Positions 1 through 9,869 of a stretch of DNA of 46,064 nt are shown here, piece after piece. The DNA is from Spirosoma profusum. Lineage in GTDB: Bacteria; Bacteroidota; Bacteroidia; Cytophagales; Spirosomataceae. The stretch's first letter is position 1. Every line of letters starts with the position of its first letter. A model generated the notes under the pieces. It saw only the letters and a list, made by a program, of their open reading frames with translations, did not search any database and was not told the origin of the DNA. The DNA lies in assembly GCF_014699005.1 (NCBI RefSeq), contig NZ_JACWZY010000044.1:1-46064 (forward strand), written 5' to 3'. Position numbers and translations under genes: made by a program.

Positions 1-205
1 GTGAGTGTAATTTTGAGCATGGCAGAGGAGATGAAAGGTCCTCTAAAATACACTAAAATATTTGCTTAACCCCTTAAAAATATAACTGTGGCCCACTTTT
101 TGGTCGATTAATAGAAAGAAAACTAAAATCTACTAAATACCTTATGACGTATGTGGTAATAAAATGTAAATTCGTTCATTCCTAGTCCTTTACATATAGA
201 TAGGT

Positions 206-1696
206 ATGGCTCCAGAATCACCGCTCGATAAAGATGCGATCCTACTGGTGGCGCTACGACATGAACTGGTTATCAAGCTGCAGGAAGACTGGGATGTTCT
301 GTGGAAACCCAGGGGCCACGGGGATTCCTTTTCGACGATAGCCAATCTGCCCAATCAAGCCCGGTTCCTAAGCCAACTCTTCGAGGATATTTATGACACG
401 TTGACGAATCACTTTGAGAGCCGGGCCGCTGCCAATGATTACATGATCGATCATGAACGAACCTTAGCCCGGTTCCTTTCTGAATCCTACACCAAAGGCT
501 TTTCCCTGAAGACCCGCAATACCATTGCTACGTATGTAGGCTATCGGGACTACGCTGATTTTGTCCGGCAGTATCGCGAGACGCATGAGCCACCGCCTTC
601 TGTCACGGTCGTGTCGCTGTTACCCGTGCCGATACGTCGCGAACTCGTTCACCTGCCCAGGTATGCAACGACTCATCGACCGTGGAAGCCGCTCTCGCTC
701 CGACGAAAATTGTTTTGGTGGGTTGTTCTAAGCGTGCTACTACTGGCATGGTTCATTTGGGGGTATCAGCAGTATCGTCAGCTACGTTACCTGACGGCTT
801 CCGAAACAGCAGCGGTTGTTTTTCGGGAAGTGGGTCGTAACGCCCCGACGAACCCTTGCTGGGTACGTTTTGAGTACGATTTTTCAGCATTAGGGCTTGA
901 TTCACTTATGTTGCATTATGGCGGCTCTTTGGGAGCAGAGGAGGAAAGCCAGCGGTCTATTACCCGGCCCAAAGGAAATCTCAGTGTGGCCTTTTATAAA
1001 GGCGGCATTAAGCTAATGACACTACGTCATCGAGACCAAATCATCAAACGCATCATTGTCATGGTGCCAAGTGATAACTGGGGTTGCTTCGTGGGTGGAC
1101 CAGACTGGACACATCCCGATTTTACTCCTCGCCAATACTACCGGGATAATTGTTTGTTCGTCAATCCAGACATAAGCATTATTGACCCTAAGATACGCTC
1201 GTATTTTATGACCCACCTCTACAAGGCGCACCACTGGTCGATTGACATGGACAGCCTGACAGCGGAGTGTCGGATACAGAACAAACCTGATGCCTTTGGT
1301 ATCAGTTGCTTTGATACCCGATTGACCTTTGCTGACACGAAAGTAAATCAGTTTGCTATTGAGTTTCGCCGTCCGGGATGCCTGGAATTTACCACGCAAT
1401 CAGGCGATACGCTTCTGCCACAACCCTTGCCTGACCGCAAAGCCTTTGAGGTAAGTTTCCCTAAGATTCTGGACCGTTTTTACAACGTTAAAGTGGTTCT
1501 GGCCAACGGCGTCGCAACAACGTATATGGATGGTAAGTTAGTCTCTCGCAACCCATACCGCCACTCGTTTAATCACTTGCGTCAACTCGAAGTTAAATTT
1601 AAAGGCTCAGGCAAAATAGACTTCTTCCGCCTGACCAACTCCTACACGGGCCAGCCAGTTTATACTGACGACTTCGGCGGACCTGCCGTTGACTAG
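206..1696 (+). CDS. Membrane-anchored hypothetical protein
   Basis: A 496-residue protein that I cannot assign to a named family. The N-terminal ~160 residues are hydrophilic and mostly helical, with a patch (FSLKTRNTIATYVGYRDYAD, around residue 100) of a kind I associate with N-terminal cytoplasmic domains of Bacteroidota regulators. A single strong transmembrane segment follows at about residues 168-188 (WWVVLSVLLLAWFIWGY), and the remaining ~300 residues would be periplasmic. The C-terminal part is rich in beta-type segments and ends with a stretch (VKVVLANGVATTYMDGKLVS) that resembles concanavalin-like sandwich folds. The start is the ATG at 206; no good Shine-Dalgarno precedes it. The gene is followed by a ~170-bp spacer and appears monocistronic. 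Function unknown; the topology would suit a surface sensor or anchoring protein, which is inference only. Confidence 0.8.
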   Translation: MAPESPLDKDAILLVALRHELVIKLQEDWDVLWKPRGHGDSFSTIANLPNQARFLSQLFEDIYDTLTNHFESRAAANDYMIDHERTLARFLSESYTKGFSLKTRNTIATYVGYRDYADFVRQYRETHEPPPSVTVVSLLPVPIRRELVHLPRYATTHRPWKPLSLRRKLFWWVVLSVLLLAWFIWGYQQYRQLRYLTASETAAVVFREVGRNAPTNPCWVRFEYDFSALGLDSLMLHYGGSLGAEEESQRSITRPKGNLSVAFYKGGIKLMTLRHRDQIIKRIIVMVPSDNWGCFVGGPDWTHPDFTPRQYYRDNCLFVNPDISIIDPKIRSYFMTHLYKAHHWSIDMDSLTAECRIQNKPDAFGISCFDTRLTFADTKVNQFAIEFRRPGCLEFTTQSGDTLLPQPLPDRKAFEVSFPKILDRFYNVKVVLANGVATTYMDGKLVSRNPYRHSFNHLRQLEVKFKGSGKIDFFRLTNSYTGQPVYTDDFGGPAVD

Positions 1697-1866
1697 TTTT
1701 ATTTCCTTCCTGTCATCCTTGTCATAACGGCTGTCATAGTTGTCAGGGCTTATCCTGCACAAATTAGGCCATATGACAAAAATCGATCAATCTAAATCAG
1801 GTAATTGCCCACAAGTATTCTTTCGCTTAGTGAACTGATTTTTAATCCATTAACCATATCTTATGT

Positions 1867-2394
1867 ATGAAAAAATACTTATTTTACTTTTTGGTATTTA
1901 GTGGGCTGCAATTCTCTGTATCTGCCCAGCCTAAACCCGATCTACCCAAACTTACCGAGGCCCAGAAAGCAGAGACACTCGCTTTCAATAGTACGGCTGT
2001 TCATGCCGGAAGTATCGCGTATGCGAAATCAATGGGCAAAACACCTAAGGAATATGGCCGGGCGATTGGAAAGTTATTTATCCCATCCTGGAAACAGGGC
2101 GCTAAATCTGGCCAGGAATTACGGGGGCTTGTCGAGCATATGAATAGTGTTGCTCAGGCTTTTAACTGCCCCTTTAAACTCACTAGCTGGTCAGCCAGGG
2201 AAGCTATTATCAGGCGCGGTAAGTTGCTTCAAGACCCACGAACGGCTAGTCTGTTTACCAGTCTGGGCGTCACGGCTCAGGACATGGAAGCCTGGAATGA
2301 AGGGGTTATGGGCGAAATCTCAACCAGCCTCGGCTATTCTCTGTCACAACGGCAAGAAGGGAAGGACGTAGTGGTTACTGTGAAAAAGTTATAA
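1867..2394 (+). CDS. Secreted hypothetical protein, 175 aa
   Basis: A small exported protein with a clear signal peptide (MKKYLFYFLVFSGLQ, cleavage likely after ...SVSAQ), followed by a mature part of about 155 residues that is mostly charged helices. Recognisable landmarks are FNSTAVHAGSIAYAKSMGK near residue 40 and SLGYSLSQRQEGKDVVVTVK at the C terminus. I do not recognise a family. The ATG at 1867 directly precedes the signal peptide. The next gene starts 18 bp after its stop codon, so it is probably cotranscribed with the two DUF4440-like genes downstream. All three products are predicted to be exported. Confidence 0.75.
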   Translation: MKKYLFYFLVFSGLQFSVSAQPKPDLPKLTEAQKAETLAFNSTAVHAGSIAYAKSMGKTPKEYGRAIGKLFIPSWKQGAKSGQELRGLVEHMNSVAQAFNCPFKLTSWSAREAIIRRGKLLQDPRTASLFTSLGVTAQDMEAWNEGVMGEISTSLGYSLSQRQEGKDVVVTVKKL

Positions 2395-2412
2395 GTGTTA
2401 ACCATTTGTAGC

Positions 2413-3192
2413 ATGAATAAACGGGTTCCCCTTTTTCTGTTTTTTGTCTGTTCAGTCGGACAATCTTACGCTCAGACTTCGCCGGCTTCCGCTTCTTTAT
2501 CTCCAGACCAACAAACCATTTTACAACTCGAACGTGAACTGGTCAATGCTTATAATACCGCTGACGCAAAAACGTATGAACGGTTACTGGCCGACGATAT
2601 GGCTGTCTACATTACTAATTCAGGACGGGTTCGCACTAAACAGCGCCTGCTGGCTGGCTTAACTACAGTAACCCCAGACGATAAATGTGAGATTATGGAC
2701 ATGAGCGTCAACGTATGGGATAATTCGGCGGTAACCTCAGGAATTTTAATCTATACGCCTAAGAATCAAAAAGGTGCAGCAACCAGGTATTCCCGGGTGA
2801 CAAATATGTTTCTGAAACGGCCAGGCGGATGGCAATTAGTGGCTGCTCACTTTACGCCTATGCTATGGTGGCAAGTGCGACCACCGGAAGATAAGCAACT
2901 AATTGTACTGAAAGCACTGGATTGCAGCCAGGAATCGGCATTACGTTCGCCGGTCGAGGTTGACGTGCGGGCGTATATGAAAACCACCAATTTGACTGAT
3001 AAGCCGATTTCTTCGCAATGGATTACGTATGACGGAAAGCGAGATTCTACTCAAAAGGTCACCATTGAACCCGGTCAGTCGCGGGATGTCTATACGTTTC
3101 TGAATAATGCCTTTATCGTGACGGACACTGATGGCAAATGCCTGGCTATTTATAAAGCCCAGAAAGAACCGGGTCTTATGGCAGTTAAATAA
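2413..3192 (+). CDS. Secreted DUF4440/SnoaL-like protein (copy 1)
   Basis: A predicted exported protein of 259 residues. The signal peptide (MNKRVPLFLFFVCSVGQ, cleavage near SYAQ) fixes the start at the ATG at 2413; an upstream in-frame GTG at 2395 would put residues before the signal. Residues ~35-155 form an NTF2-like DUF4440/SnoaL domain: the family-typical LERELVNAYNTADAKTYERL helix, then LLADDMAVYITNSGRVRTK, and a strand set ending in GGWQLVAAHFTP. A C-terminal extension of ~95 residues with one cysteine (ALDCSQE) and a conserved tail (GKCLAIYKAQKEPGLM) is shared with the next gene. NTF2-like folds bind small hydrophobic ligands or act as enzymes; the ligand here is unknown. It is the first of a tandem pair that probably arose by duplication. 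Confidence 0.8.
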   Translation: MNKRVPLFLFFVCSVGQSYAQTSPASASLSPDQQTILQLERELVNAYNTADAKTYERLLADDMAVYITNSGRVRTKQRLLAGLTTVTPDDKCEIMDMSVNVWDNSAVTSGILIYTPKNQKGAATRYSRVTNMFLKRPGGWQLVAAHFTPMLWWQVRPPEDKQLIVLKALDCSQESALRSPVEVDVRAYMKTTNLTDKPISSQWITYDGKRDSTQKVTIEPGQSRDVYTFLNNAFIVTDTDGKCLAIYKAQKEPGLMAVK

Positions 3193-3214
3193 AACCTTCA
3201 CAATAATACCTACT

Positions 3215-3970
3215 ATGAGAAAACAACTCCTCATGCTGCTGATTTTAAGCCCGCTAACCCTAACTCTATACGCTCAGACATCACCCGCATCGACCAGTCA
3301 GACGTCTTCTGATGCAGAAGTTATTGAGCAACTTGAGAAAGATTTAATAAAAGCCTATAATACAGGAGATACCCAAATAATCGAACGTATCGTGGCTAAT
3401 GATGCTACGCGAGGGTTGAACAAAACGGCATTGATTCTTCACAAAAAACCCTACGATGCAGACGCTTTTGAGATGGGACGCCCTGTGGTGAGTGTGTGGG
3501 AGAACACAGCCGTTGCAACGGGCACGATGACTGTTTCGTCCAAAGAGCCAAACCAGACAACGTCTCGATACTATCGTGTTACCGATACGTTTATTAAGCG
3601 AAAAAATACCTGGCAACTCGTAGCAAGCAGCCGGGCAGAGGTTTCCGTGTGGCAAACGCGTGAAATGAAAAATACGGAATTAACTGACTTGACGGCCCTG
3701 GATTGCAGTGGTGAAGCAACAGCGAAGTCATTGAATAGTAACACTGCGGCTTTTATCAAGTTCACAAATGGTACGTCCAAGCCAATAACTATTCGGTGGA
3801 TTAACCGGGAAGGGAAACCAGACCCCCGCTTTACCTGGACGTTGACTCCCGGTAATTCGTATCCTATGCAAACGTATCTGACTCATCCGTTCATCGTTAC
3901 GGACGAGATTGGCAAATGTCTGGGCCTTTATACCGCAAAAAAGGAACCTGGTTTAGTAGTTGTTAAATAA
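3215..3970 (+). CDS. Secreted DUF4440/SnoaL-like protein (copy 2)
   Basis: A 251-residue paralogue of the preceding gene, starting 22 bp after it. The start is the ATG at 3215 because it directly precedes a signal peptide (MRKQLLMLLILSPLTLTL, cleavage near YAQ); the reading frame stays open upstream but would overlap the previous gene. It shares the NTF2-like core (EQLEKDLIKAYNTGDTQIIE), the NTWQLVASSRAEV strand, the single cysteine in ALDCSGE and the closing GKCLGLYTAKKEPGLVVVK. The catalytic or binding pocket is not evident. The copies have diverged strongly in the first half, so the duplication is not recent. Likely transcribed with the two upstream genes for secreted proteins. Confidence 0.8.
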   Translation: MRKQLLMLLILSPLTLTLYAQTSPASTSQTSSDAEVIEQLEKDLIKAYNTGDTQIIERIVANDATRGLNKTALILHKKPYDADAFEMGRPVVSVWENTAVATGTMTVSSKEPNQTTSRYYRVTDTFIKRKNTWQLVASSRAEVSVWQTREMKNTELTDLTALDCSGEATAKSLNSNTAAFIKFTNGTSKPITIRWINREGKPDPRFTWTLTPGNSYPMQTYLTHPFIVTDEIGKCLGLYTAKKEPGLVVVK

Positions 3971-4112
3971 AGCGTCAACTCTTTTTCACGGTTTAAAAAG
4001 TTGCTTTGGGGATCAATGATAACCTTCCTGGGTCTTCGGCCAAATTCTAGTTAAAAAAAACAGATGATTTTTCTGGGCGGCCTATGCTCGGTCCGCCAAC
4101 TATTTCCTTTTT

Positions 4113-6157
4113 ATGAACCGAATTCTCCGTAACTACCCGTTCTGTAGGTATTGCATTAGCGCTCTTTTGGTGTGCATATGGATCGCCCTGCCTTTTCAGC
4201 TTCCTGCCCAAATTATTCGTACCGTGGCAGGCTCTGATTCGAACGGAGATGGTGGTCCGGCGCCGGATGCTAATCTATATTTCCCTAGTGGCGTAACAGT
4301 GGATGGCGATGGTAATCTCTACATTGCCGATAAGAATAACAATCGAATCCGCAAAGTGGGATTAGATGGCGTCATAAGTACGGTAGCGGGTACGGGTATG
4401 CCAGACTATAATGGCGATGGAATACCGGCCACCCCTGCCCAGTTGAACTCTTCTTACGGTATGGCGGTGGATGGTAATGGGAGGTGGCAGCGCATATCTC
4501 TTTAGTGGCCCAGGTCTGGGAAGTCAGTCGGGCAACGTAGCAGTGGTGAATCAGGCGGGGAATTACTCGGTGACAGCAACGGGCGCCAACGGCTGCACGG
4601 CTACTCAAAACACAGTAGTCGCTTCTAATATAGTAGTCCCTACAGCAACCCTGTCGGCCAGTGGCACCTTAACCTGCGCTCAGAACAGCATTACGTTGAC
4701 CGCTGGGGGTGGCAATATGTATAGTTTCGGTGGGCCGGGTGTAGTGAGTCAGTCCGGTAACGTAGCAGTAGTCAACGTAGCAGGTAGCTACTCAGTAACG
4801 GCTATAGGCACGAACGGCTGTACCGCTATCCAGACCACTACCGTAAGTAGCAATACTACGTCCTCCCCTCTCAGTCTAACAGTGAATGTACCCTTAAGCT
4901 GCTCCACAAGTAGTGTAACCTTGACGGCCACATCCGGTTTCAGTAGTTACGTCTTTAGCAGTGGGGCCAGCCAGCAAGGTGGCCCCGGAGGAAATACAGC
5001 TACTGTCAATGTCGCTGGAGTATATGGAGTAACCGCCATCAACTCGTCAGGTTGTTCTTCCACGGCTACTATAGCGGTCAACTCTCAGAATTGCCCTCCT
5101 TCCGTGGCGACTCCCATCGGTCCTCAGGTGGGGACTATTAATCAGGCAGTTTCGTTGACAATTCCAGCCAATACGTTTACTGATGCCGAAACACCCAATA
5201 ATTTGACGTTGTCGGTCAGTGGGTTACCGAGCGGCTTAAGTTTCAGTGCTCCAGCCACTATCTCCGGTATGCCTTCGACAACGGTAGGCTCCCCCTTCAG
5301 TGTGACGGTGAGTGCGACTGATCCGAGCGGACTGTCGAGCAGCACTAGCTTTCAGTTAACGATACGTCCTGCTTCCTCTAGCATTTACCATTACGGGAGT
5401 AACCCTGTTAAGTTGCTCGGCTGTGGCTCCTGATCGGCGGCTCATTCAGGTTAATCCAATCTATAGTGGCGTCAATGGCCAGCCCATCAGTTTCTCGGTG
5501 GTCAATGAACAGATTGCCACGACCAATCCAGGTCCCTACCAACTAAGTTTATACACCGACAACCCGGTGATTGTGCTGAAAGCCAGCCAACAGGGGACGC
5601 CGGGAGAGGTTAGCTTCAACTATAACTGGCTGTTTGCCTGCTCTGGACCCAACAACCCTCCCACCGTCGCGAATCCGATTAGTCCGCAGTCGGCCACGGT
5701 GAATCAGTCATTCAGTTTCGTGATTCCGACCAATATATTCACCGATGCCGAAACCCCCAGTAGTCTAACGTTTACAGTTAGTGGTCTACCGGCGGGGTTG
5801 AGTTTTGTCTCACCGACGACCATTACGGGTACACCTTCAACAACAGTGGGTTCACCCTTCAGTGTAACGGCACGAGCAATAGACCCGGGCGGATTGTCTG
5901 CGTATGCAATTTTCCAGTTAAGTGTGAGTCCTACCACAGGTAATTGTTCAAATATGGTCAGCGTGAAAGTCGGCAATTGGAATGATGCGACTGTCTGGTC
6001 GTGTAGTAGGGTTCCTATAAGTTCAGATGTGGTAACGTTGAATCATGCGGTAACGTTGCCGGGAAGTTATCAGGGGCAGGCGTTACGAGTGCGTTACAAT
6101 TCGGGAGGGCGACTCTTGTTTAGTATAGGAGGTCGGCTACGATTGGCAGGGATTTAG
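4113..6157 (+). pseudogene. Broken NHL/Ig-like surface protein gene
   Basis: Three consecutive reading frames together make one degraded secreted protein. The first frame (4113-4505) has a signal peptide and NHL propeller repeats (DGDGNLYIADKNNNRIRKVG, then GMAVDGNG). At about 4475-4485 it loses frame and joins PKD/Ig-like repeats (NVAVVNQAGNYSVTATGANG and so on, 4471-5433), as if an internal deletion fused the two parts. A second frameshift near 5420-5430 leads to the last frame (to 6157), which holds a putative-Ig domain (FTDAETPSSLTFTVSGLPAG) and a ~70-residue C-terminal domain (VKVGNWNDATVWSCSRVP...GGRLRLAGI). The last ~240 residues align closely with the end of the large adhesin at 33800-43912, which shows the intended frame. 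Sequencing error could explain the second shift but not the first junction. Confidence 0.75.
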
Positions 6158-6290
6158 AGCAGAACATGAGTTGGAGCATACCTAACTTGAACGTACTTCA
6201 AAGTGTAAATTCTTTCATGGCTGTTTCAATGCATAATTCCCTGTTCAATCCGCTAATTACTATGCGTTTCGAATAGGTATTGTTCTGGTT

Positions 6291-6362
6291 TACAATTCGT
6301 CCCGGAGCATCACCGTCGAGAGCCAGGAAGGACAGGGTACTATTTTCACGGCTGTTACGTTG
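6291..6362 (+). pseudogene. Histidine kinase C-terminus, fossil fragment
   Basis: In the frame reading RSITVESQEGQGTIFTAVTL the sequence matches the last strand and helix of a histidine-kinase ATPase domain. The intact kinase just downstream reads GSLLVESQTGQGTQFVLQLP at the equivalent place. No start, H-box or upstream ATP-binding motif is attached, so this is a relic only. The rest of 6158-6290 shows no coding signal. Confidence 0.6.
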
Positions 6363-6628
6363 CTCGCCGAAGTTTTTTGTCAGCCAAACCAATCACTTTC
6401 CAAAAAATACTATTGGCGCTGCTACGTTTCCATTAGCGCACAGGAAAATTATGCTTATGACAGGCTGGAAAGGAGTATATGAGACTGGTAATCAGTTTCG
6501 TATATTTACTGAATTTGTCCGTATTTTGCTTCTTTACTCGCCTGCCGGTTCATGGAATCATTTATCTTCACTTTGCTGCTGTTGTCGGTGGTTCCATTGG
6601 TAGCCGTACCCACCGATTGGCAGATGCT

Positions 6629-6785
6629 GTTGAAATTCGAATAAAAGCAATGGCACGGGCATTCCAGACTCGGTAAAGGCCGGAATCTTCCAGCCTTTTT
6701 CACTACCAGACTAGTAGGAGAAGGAACAGCATTGGACCTGTCATTGTGCCATGATATCGTCGCCACATGGAGGCAGAAACAAGAG
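6629..6785 (+). pseudogene. Histidine kinase ATP-binding domain, fossil fragment
   Basis: Read with small frame corrections this gives VEIRIK, (D)NGTGIPDSVKAGIFQPF, FTTR and VGEGTALDLSLCHDIVA. These are the N, G1 and G2 boxes of a histidine-kinase ATPase domain, parallel to IEIRIKDNGTGIPESIKAKI in the intact kinase at 6846-8783. About two bases are missing before the NGTG motif and one T in the QPFFTT run. It lies after the fragment at 6291 although it encodes an earlier part of the domain, so the two relics come from different copies or from a rearrangement. Confidence 0.65.
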
Positions 6786-6845
6786 ATGGAGAATGCGCCA
6801 AAATGATTGTATGCGTGCCGTTGCTGGCTTAAACCAATTCTATCT

Positions 6846-8783
6846 ATGACCCCCTCTCTATTCGATAGTGAATTCTACCGGCTTCATCCGGTTACCATCG
6901 CAGCAATGGCCGAGTTCACGCTCTCTTTTCTTATCCTGGTTTACTTCCTAAGCCTGCGGGGAAAGACCCGAGACACGTGGCTGATGGTAGGGTACGTGGG
7001 TCTTGCCCTGATGATCTACCTGATTGACATTGGCGTGACGACCAGTAGGCCACCCCTATACGCCTACTTCAGAGCGAGTCATGCGATCTTATTTGCGATA
7101 TGGACACTCTTCTGGACTTGGTGCGCTTACACCTATCAAGACTACCCGTTACGACGCGAAGCGATCAGCGTAATCCTTATTGTGGGATGTGTACTGGCTG
7201 GGCTAATCGCTATCAGAGTGGCATCTGGCCTGTCTATCCGCAACTATTTTTCCTTCGCGAGTTTGTATTATATGAGTATGGGATTACAGGCCTGGACCAT
7301 CGTTGTGTTGGTAAGAAGGTCCGTCAACGCTTCCAAACGTTGGGATAATTCTTCGGGAAGGAAAGGGAATCATCTGCGCACACCTGTTGGTCAGCCGGCT
7401 CAATCCCAGCGGGCATTCGCCCTTTTAATCGCCTTCTGGGTTGGCTTTATGGTATGTTCATTTCTCATAAGCGACGAGGGTTCTGCATTTACCTATCACA
7501 TTAGCCAACTGGTGTTATTGCTGGGCGTGCTGGTGGTCCACGTCACGCACGCCAGCGAAATAACCACCTTCCAGGTGAAGTTGGTCGCCCTACCGCTTAC
7601 GACCATTCTGATTCTGCTCGGAATACTTCCCTTCCTGCTCTACGGCACCACATCGCCTGAGAGTGACTGGGGCGTTACCAATGTGGAAGTGCAACCAAAA
7701 CTGCGCGTATTTATGTGGTTAATTCCCGGCTCGGCCCTGTTCACGCTGGTGGCCTTTATTCTGTTTTATCGAGTCGGATTGCTTAAACCACTTGCATTGC
7801 TAGTAGAGGGCGTCCAACGCATCGAAGAAGGAGACCTTCAGGCACGAGTACCCGTTCAAAGCCGGGATGAGATCGGCTTTCTGGCACAAAGCCTGAACAA
7901 AATGGCTCTTTCCTTACAAGCCGCGCAGGAGGAGCTGGAGAGAAGGGTTGCTGAACGCACAACCGAACTTCAGCATTCGCTCGAAAACCTGCGCGCCACC
8001 CAAACCCAACTTATCCAGCGCGAGAAAATGGCGAGTTTAGGCGAGTTAACGGCGGGCATCGCTCACGAAATCCAAAATCCGCTCAACTTTGTCAACAACT
8101 TTTCCGAAGTCAGTGCCGAACTATTGAGTGAATTAAAAGACGAACTCGAACGTGGCGATCTTACTGAAGCCAGAGCCATCAGTGACGACCTTACTCAAAA
8201 CCTCCAGAAAATCAGCCAGCACGGGGGCCGGGCTTCGGCTATTGTCAAGGGCATGTTGGAACATAGCCGCACGGCCACCGGCGAACGGCAGCCTACCAAT
8301 CTAAATGCGTTGGCCGATGAGTATCTGCGGCTGGCTTATCAGGGATTTCGGGCCAAAGATAAGCTCTTCAATTGTGAGCTGGTCACCCACTTTGATTTGA
8401 CTTTACCCACAGCAGACGTAGTACCGCAAGAAATCGGGCGGGTATTGCTGAACCTCTTCAATAACGCCTTTTATGCCGTTTTGCAGAATCAGAAAACAGT
8501 GCGAGCTAATTATCAACCCACACCCACCGTCAGCCTCAGCACGCAACGTAGCGAATCGGGTATTGAAATTCGCATCAAAGACAACGGCACGGGTATTCCT
8601 GAGTCCATAAAAGCTAAGATATTCCAGCCTTTTTTCACCACTAAGCCCACAGGAGAAGGAACGGGCCTGGGTTTATCGCTCTCGTATGATATTGTGACCA
8701 AGGGTCATAACGGGTCATTGCTAGTAGAAAGCCAGACAGGACAGGGAACACAGTTTGTGCTTCAATTACCGGCTAAGAGTTAA
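6846..8783 (+). CDS. Membrane histidine kinase with HAMP domain
   Basis: A 645-residue sensor kinase. The ATG at 6846 is chosen because the frame only extends upstream to a TTG in the relic region. Order: several transmembrane segments in the first ~280 residues, a further one at about 295-315, a HAMP domain (LLVEGVQRIEEGDLQARVPV and DEIGFLAQSLNKMALSL), a coiled coil, a dimerisation/phosphoacceptor helix with GIAHEIQNPLNFVNNFSE (phosphorylatable His about residue 407), and an ATPase domain with NLFNNAFYAV, DNGTGIP and GTGLGLSLSYDIV. The NPLNFVNNF type of H-box is common in Bacteroidota and cyanobacterial kinases. No response regulator is adjacent, so it is an orphan kinase. All key residues are present. 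It ends before a bidirectional terminator at 8918-8948. Its signal is unknown. Confidence 0.9.
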   Translation: MTPSLFDSEFYRLHPVTIAAMAEFTLSFLILVYFLSLRGKTRDTWLMVGYVGLALMIYLIDIGVTTSRPPLYAYFRASHAILFAIWTLFWTWCAYTYQDYPLRREAISVILIVGCVLAGLIAIRVASGLSIRNYFSFASLYYMSMGLQAWTIVVLVRRSVNASKRWDNSSGRKGNHLRTPVGQPAQSQRAFALLIAFWVGFMVCSFLISDEGSAFTYHISQLVLLLGVLVVHVTHASEITTFQVKLVALPLTTILILLGILPFLLYGTTSPESDWGVTNVEVQPKLRVFMWLIPGSALFTLVAFILFYRVGLLKPLALLVEGVQRIEEGDLQARVPVQSRDEIGFLAQSLNKMALSLQAAQEELERRVAERTTELQHSLENLRATQTQLIQREKMASLGELTAGIAHEIQNPLNFVNNFSEVSAELLSELKDELERGDLTEARAISDDLTQNLQKISQHGGRASAIVKGMLEHSRTATGERQPTNLNALADEYLRLAYQGFRAKDKLFNCELVTHFDLTLPTADVVPQEIGRVLLNLFNNAFYAVLQNQKTVRANYQPTPTVSLSTQRSESGIEIRIKDNGTGIPESIKAKIFQPFFTTKPTGEGTGLGLSLSYDIVTKGHNGSLLVESQTGQGTQFVLQLPAKS

Positions 8784-8917
8784 GCGAATAAGCTAATAAA
8801 CGTAGTCGCAAGAAACGCCTTATCATTGGAGCAGACACAGAAACGCTCTTTCGTCACACAGGAAGGTTTATTGATATTGAGCCAAAGACCGTTTACTGGC
8901 TAACTGGCTTGCTATTA

Positions 8918-8948
8918 TTTTCGTCCTTTACTTCCCAAAGGACGAAAA
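8918..8948. terminator. Bidirectional hairpin terminator
   Basis: A perfect 12-bp inverted repeat (TTTTCGTCCTTT ... AAAGGACGAAAA) with a 7-nt loop lies between the convergent kinase gene and the FGE-like pseudogene. The T-rich and A-rich outer ends make it suitable as a terminator in both directions. Confidence 0.75.
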
Positions 8949-8955
8949 GGCAGCA

Positions 8956-9869
8956 TTACGGCATGACAAACACGCGAAAGCCTGTATAACTATAACGGCC
9001 ATCCGGCCTGGAAAAACCCCGGTATGCGCATCGGCAAGTCTGAATACTGAGATTGTAAGAACCGCCCCGAAGCACTCGCTTGGACGGAGTACTCTCAACA
9101 ATCTTATCAGTACACCATTCGAGCACGTTGCCTAACATATCCTGTAAGCCCCAGGTGTTGGCTTTAAACTGTCCTACGGGAGCGGTAAAAGCATAGCCGT
9201 CATCAAACCCGAACAGCCCGTTGCTTGCAGACTCGCCTAATTTTACCCGCAGATCCTCATCGGGTACGTTGGCGTAGCCCTTCAGACTCAGTGAGTCATC
9301 GCCGGTAAAAAAACGAGTCGTGGTGCCCACCCGGCAGGCATACTCCCACTCCGCTTCGATGGGCAAGGCGCCAATTTACCCGTTTTTTTACTGAGCCACT
9401 CGCAAAATTTTGTGGCATCGTTCCAACTCACGTTGCCAACCGGATAAGTGGCCAATTGAGGCCAGCCCGGATTCCGCCAGGTGTATTGAGGGAACAACCC
9501 CTCAAATTTATGTTTATCAGTATTAAACCCGTGCCCACCCCGCCAGGCAGGCCGTAGTTCTTTTTCCGCATCGGTCAGATACCCCTCCTCTAAGATGAAC
9601 TCCTGAAATTGCCCGAAGGTTACGCTCGTTCGGCCAGGTGAAACCCATTCTCGATACGGATTTACTTTTGTGACTTTTCGTTGTCATCCGCTAGTGGATT
9701 GGAGGCTGGTGAGCTCATGAGAAACTGCCTTGGCTCGATCCAGATACAATCAATCGTCTGATTGTTTTTAAAGGGGGATGGTCAGTGATTTTGGCTGAAC
9801 ATTGTTCTGTTGTGCCGTAGCGAAGCGGATAGATACAATCAGGATCAACATGATCGATTTAATGTGCAT
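8956..9869 (-). pseudogene. Formylglycine-generating-enzyme-like (SUMF1) pseudogene
   Basis: Reading the minus strand from the ATG at 9869 gives a signal peptide (MHIKSIMLILIVSIRF, then ATAQ). After frame corrections it continues NNQTIDCIWIEPRQFLMSSP, then REWVSPGRTSVTFGQFQEFI, GNVSWNDATKFCEWLSKKTG, PIEAEWEYACRVGTTTRFF, NTWGLQDMLGNVLEWCTD, RVLRGGSYN and YTGFRVFVMP. These are the ordered landmarks of the FGE-sulfatase family in secreted Bacteroidota proteins. At least three frame breaks are needed: in the CCCTTTAAAAA run near 9775, near 9675 (GAAAAGTCACAAAAG), and near 9370-9378. Without them it would be about 300 residues. Sulfatase-modifying FGE needs specific cysteines that I cannot confirm here; many relatives in this group are not true FGEs. 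The gene is almost certainly dead. Confidence 0.75.

Noticed and set aside
2395..2412. GTG at 2395 as start of the first DUF4440-like gene
   Set aside because: It would add six residues before a standard signal peptide; the ATG at 2413 fits better.
4255..4268. TCCGGCGCCGGA palindrome in the NHL pseudogene as an element copy
   Set aside because: It encodes the normal GGPAPDAN segment of an NHL repeat and adds no extra bases.
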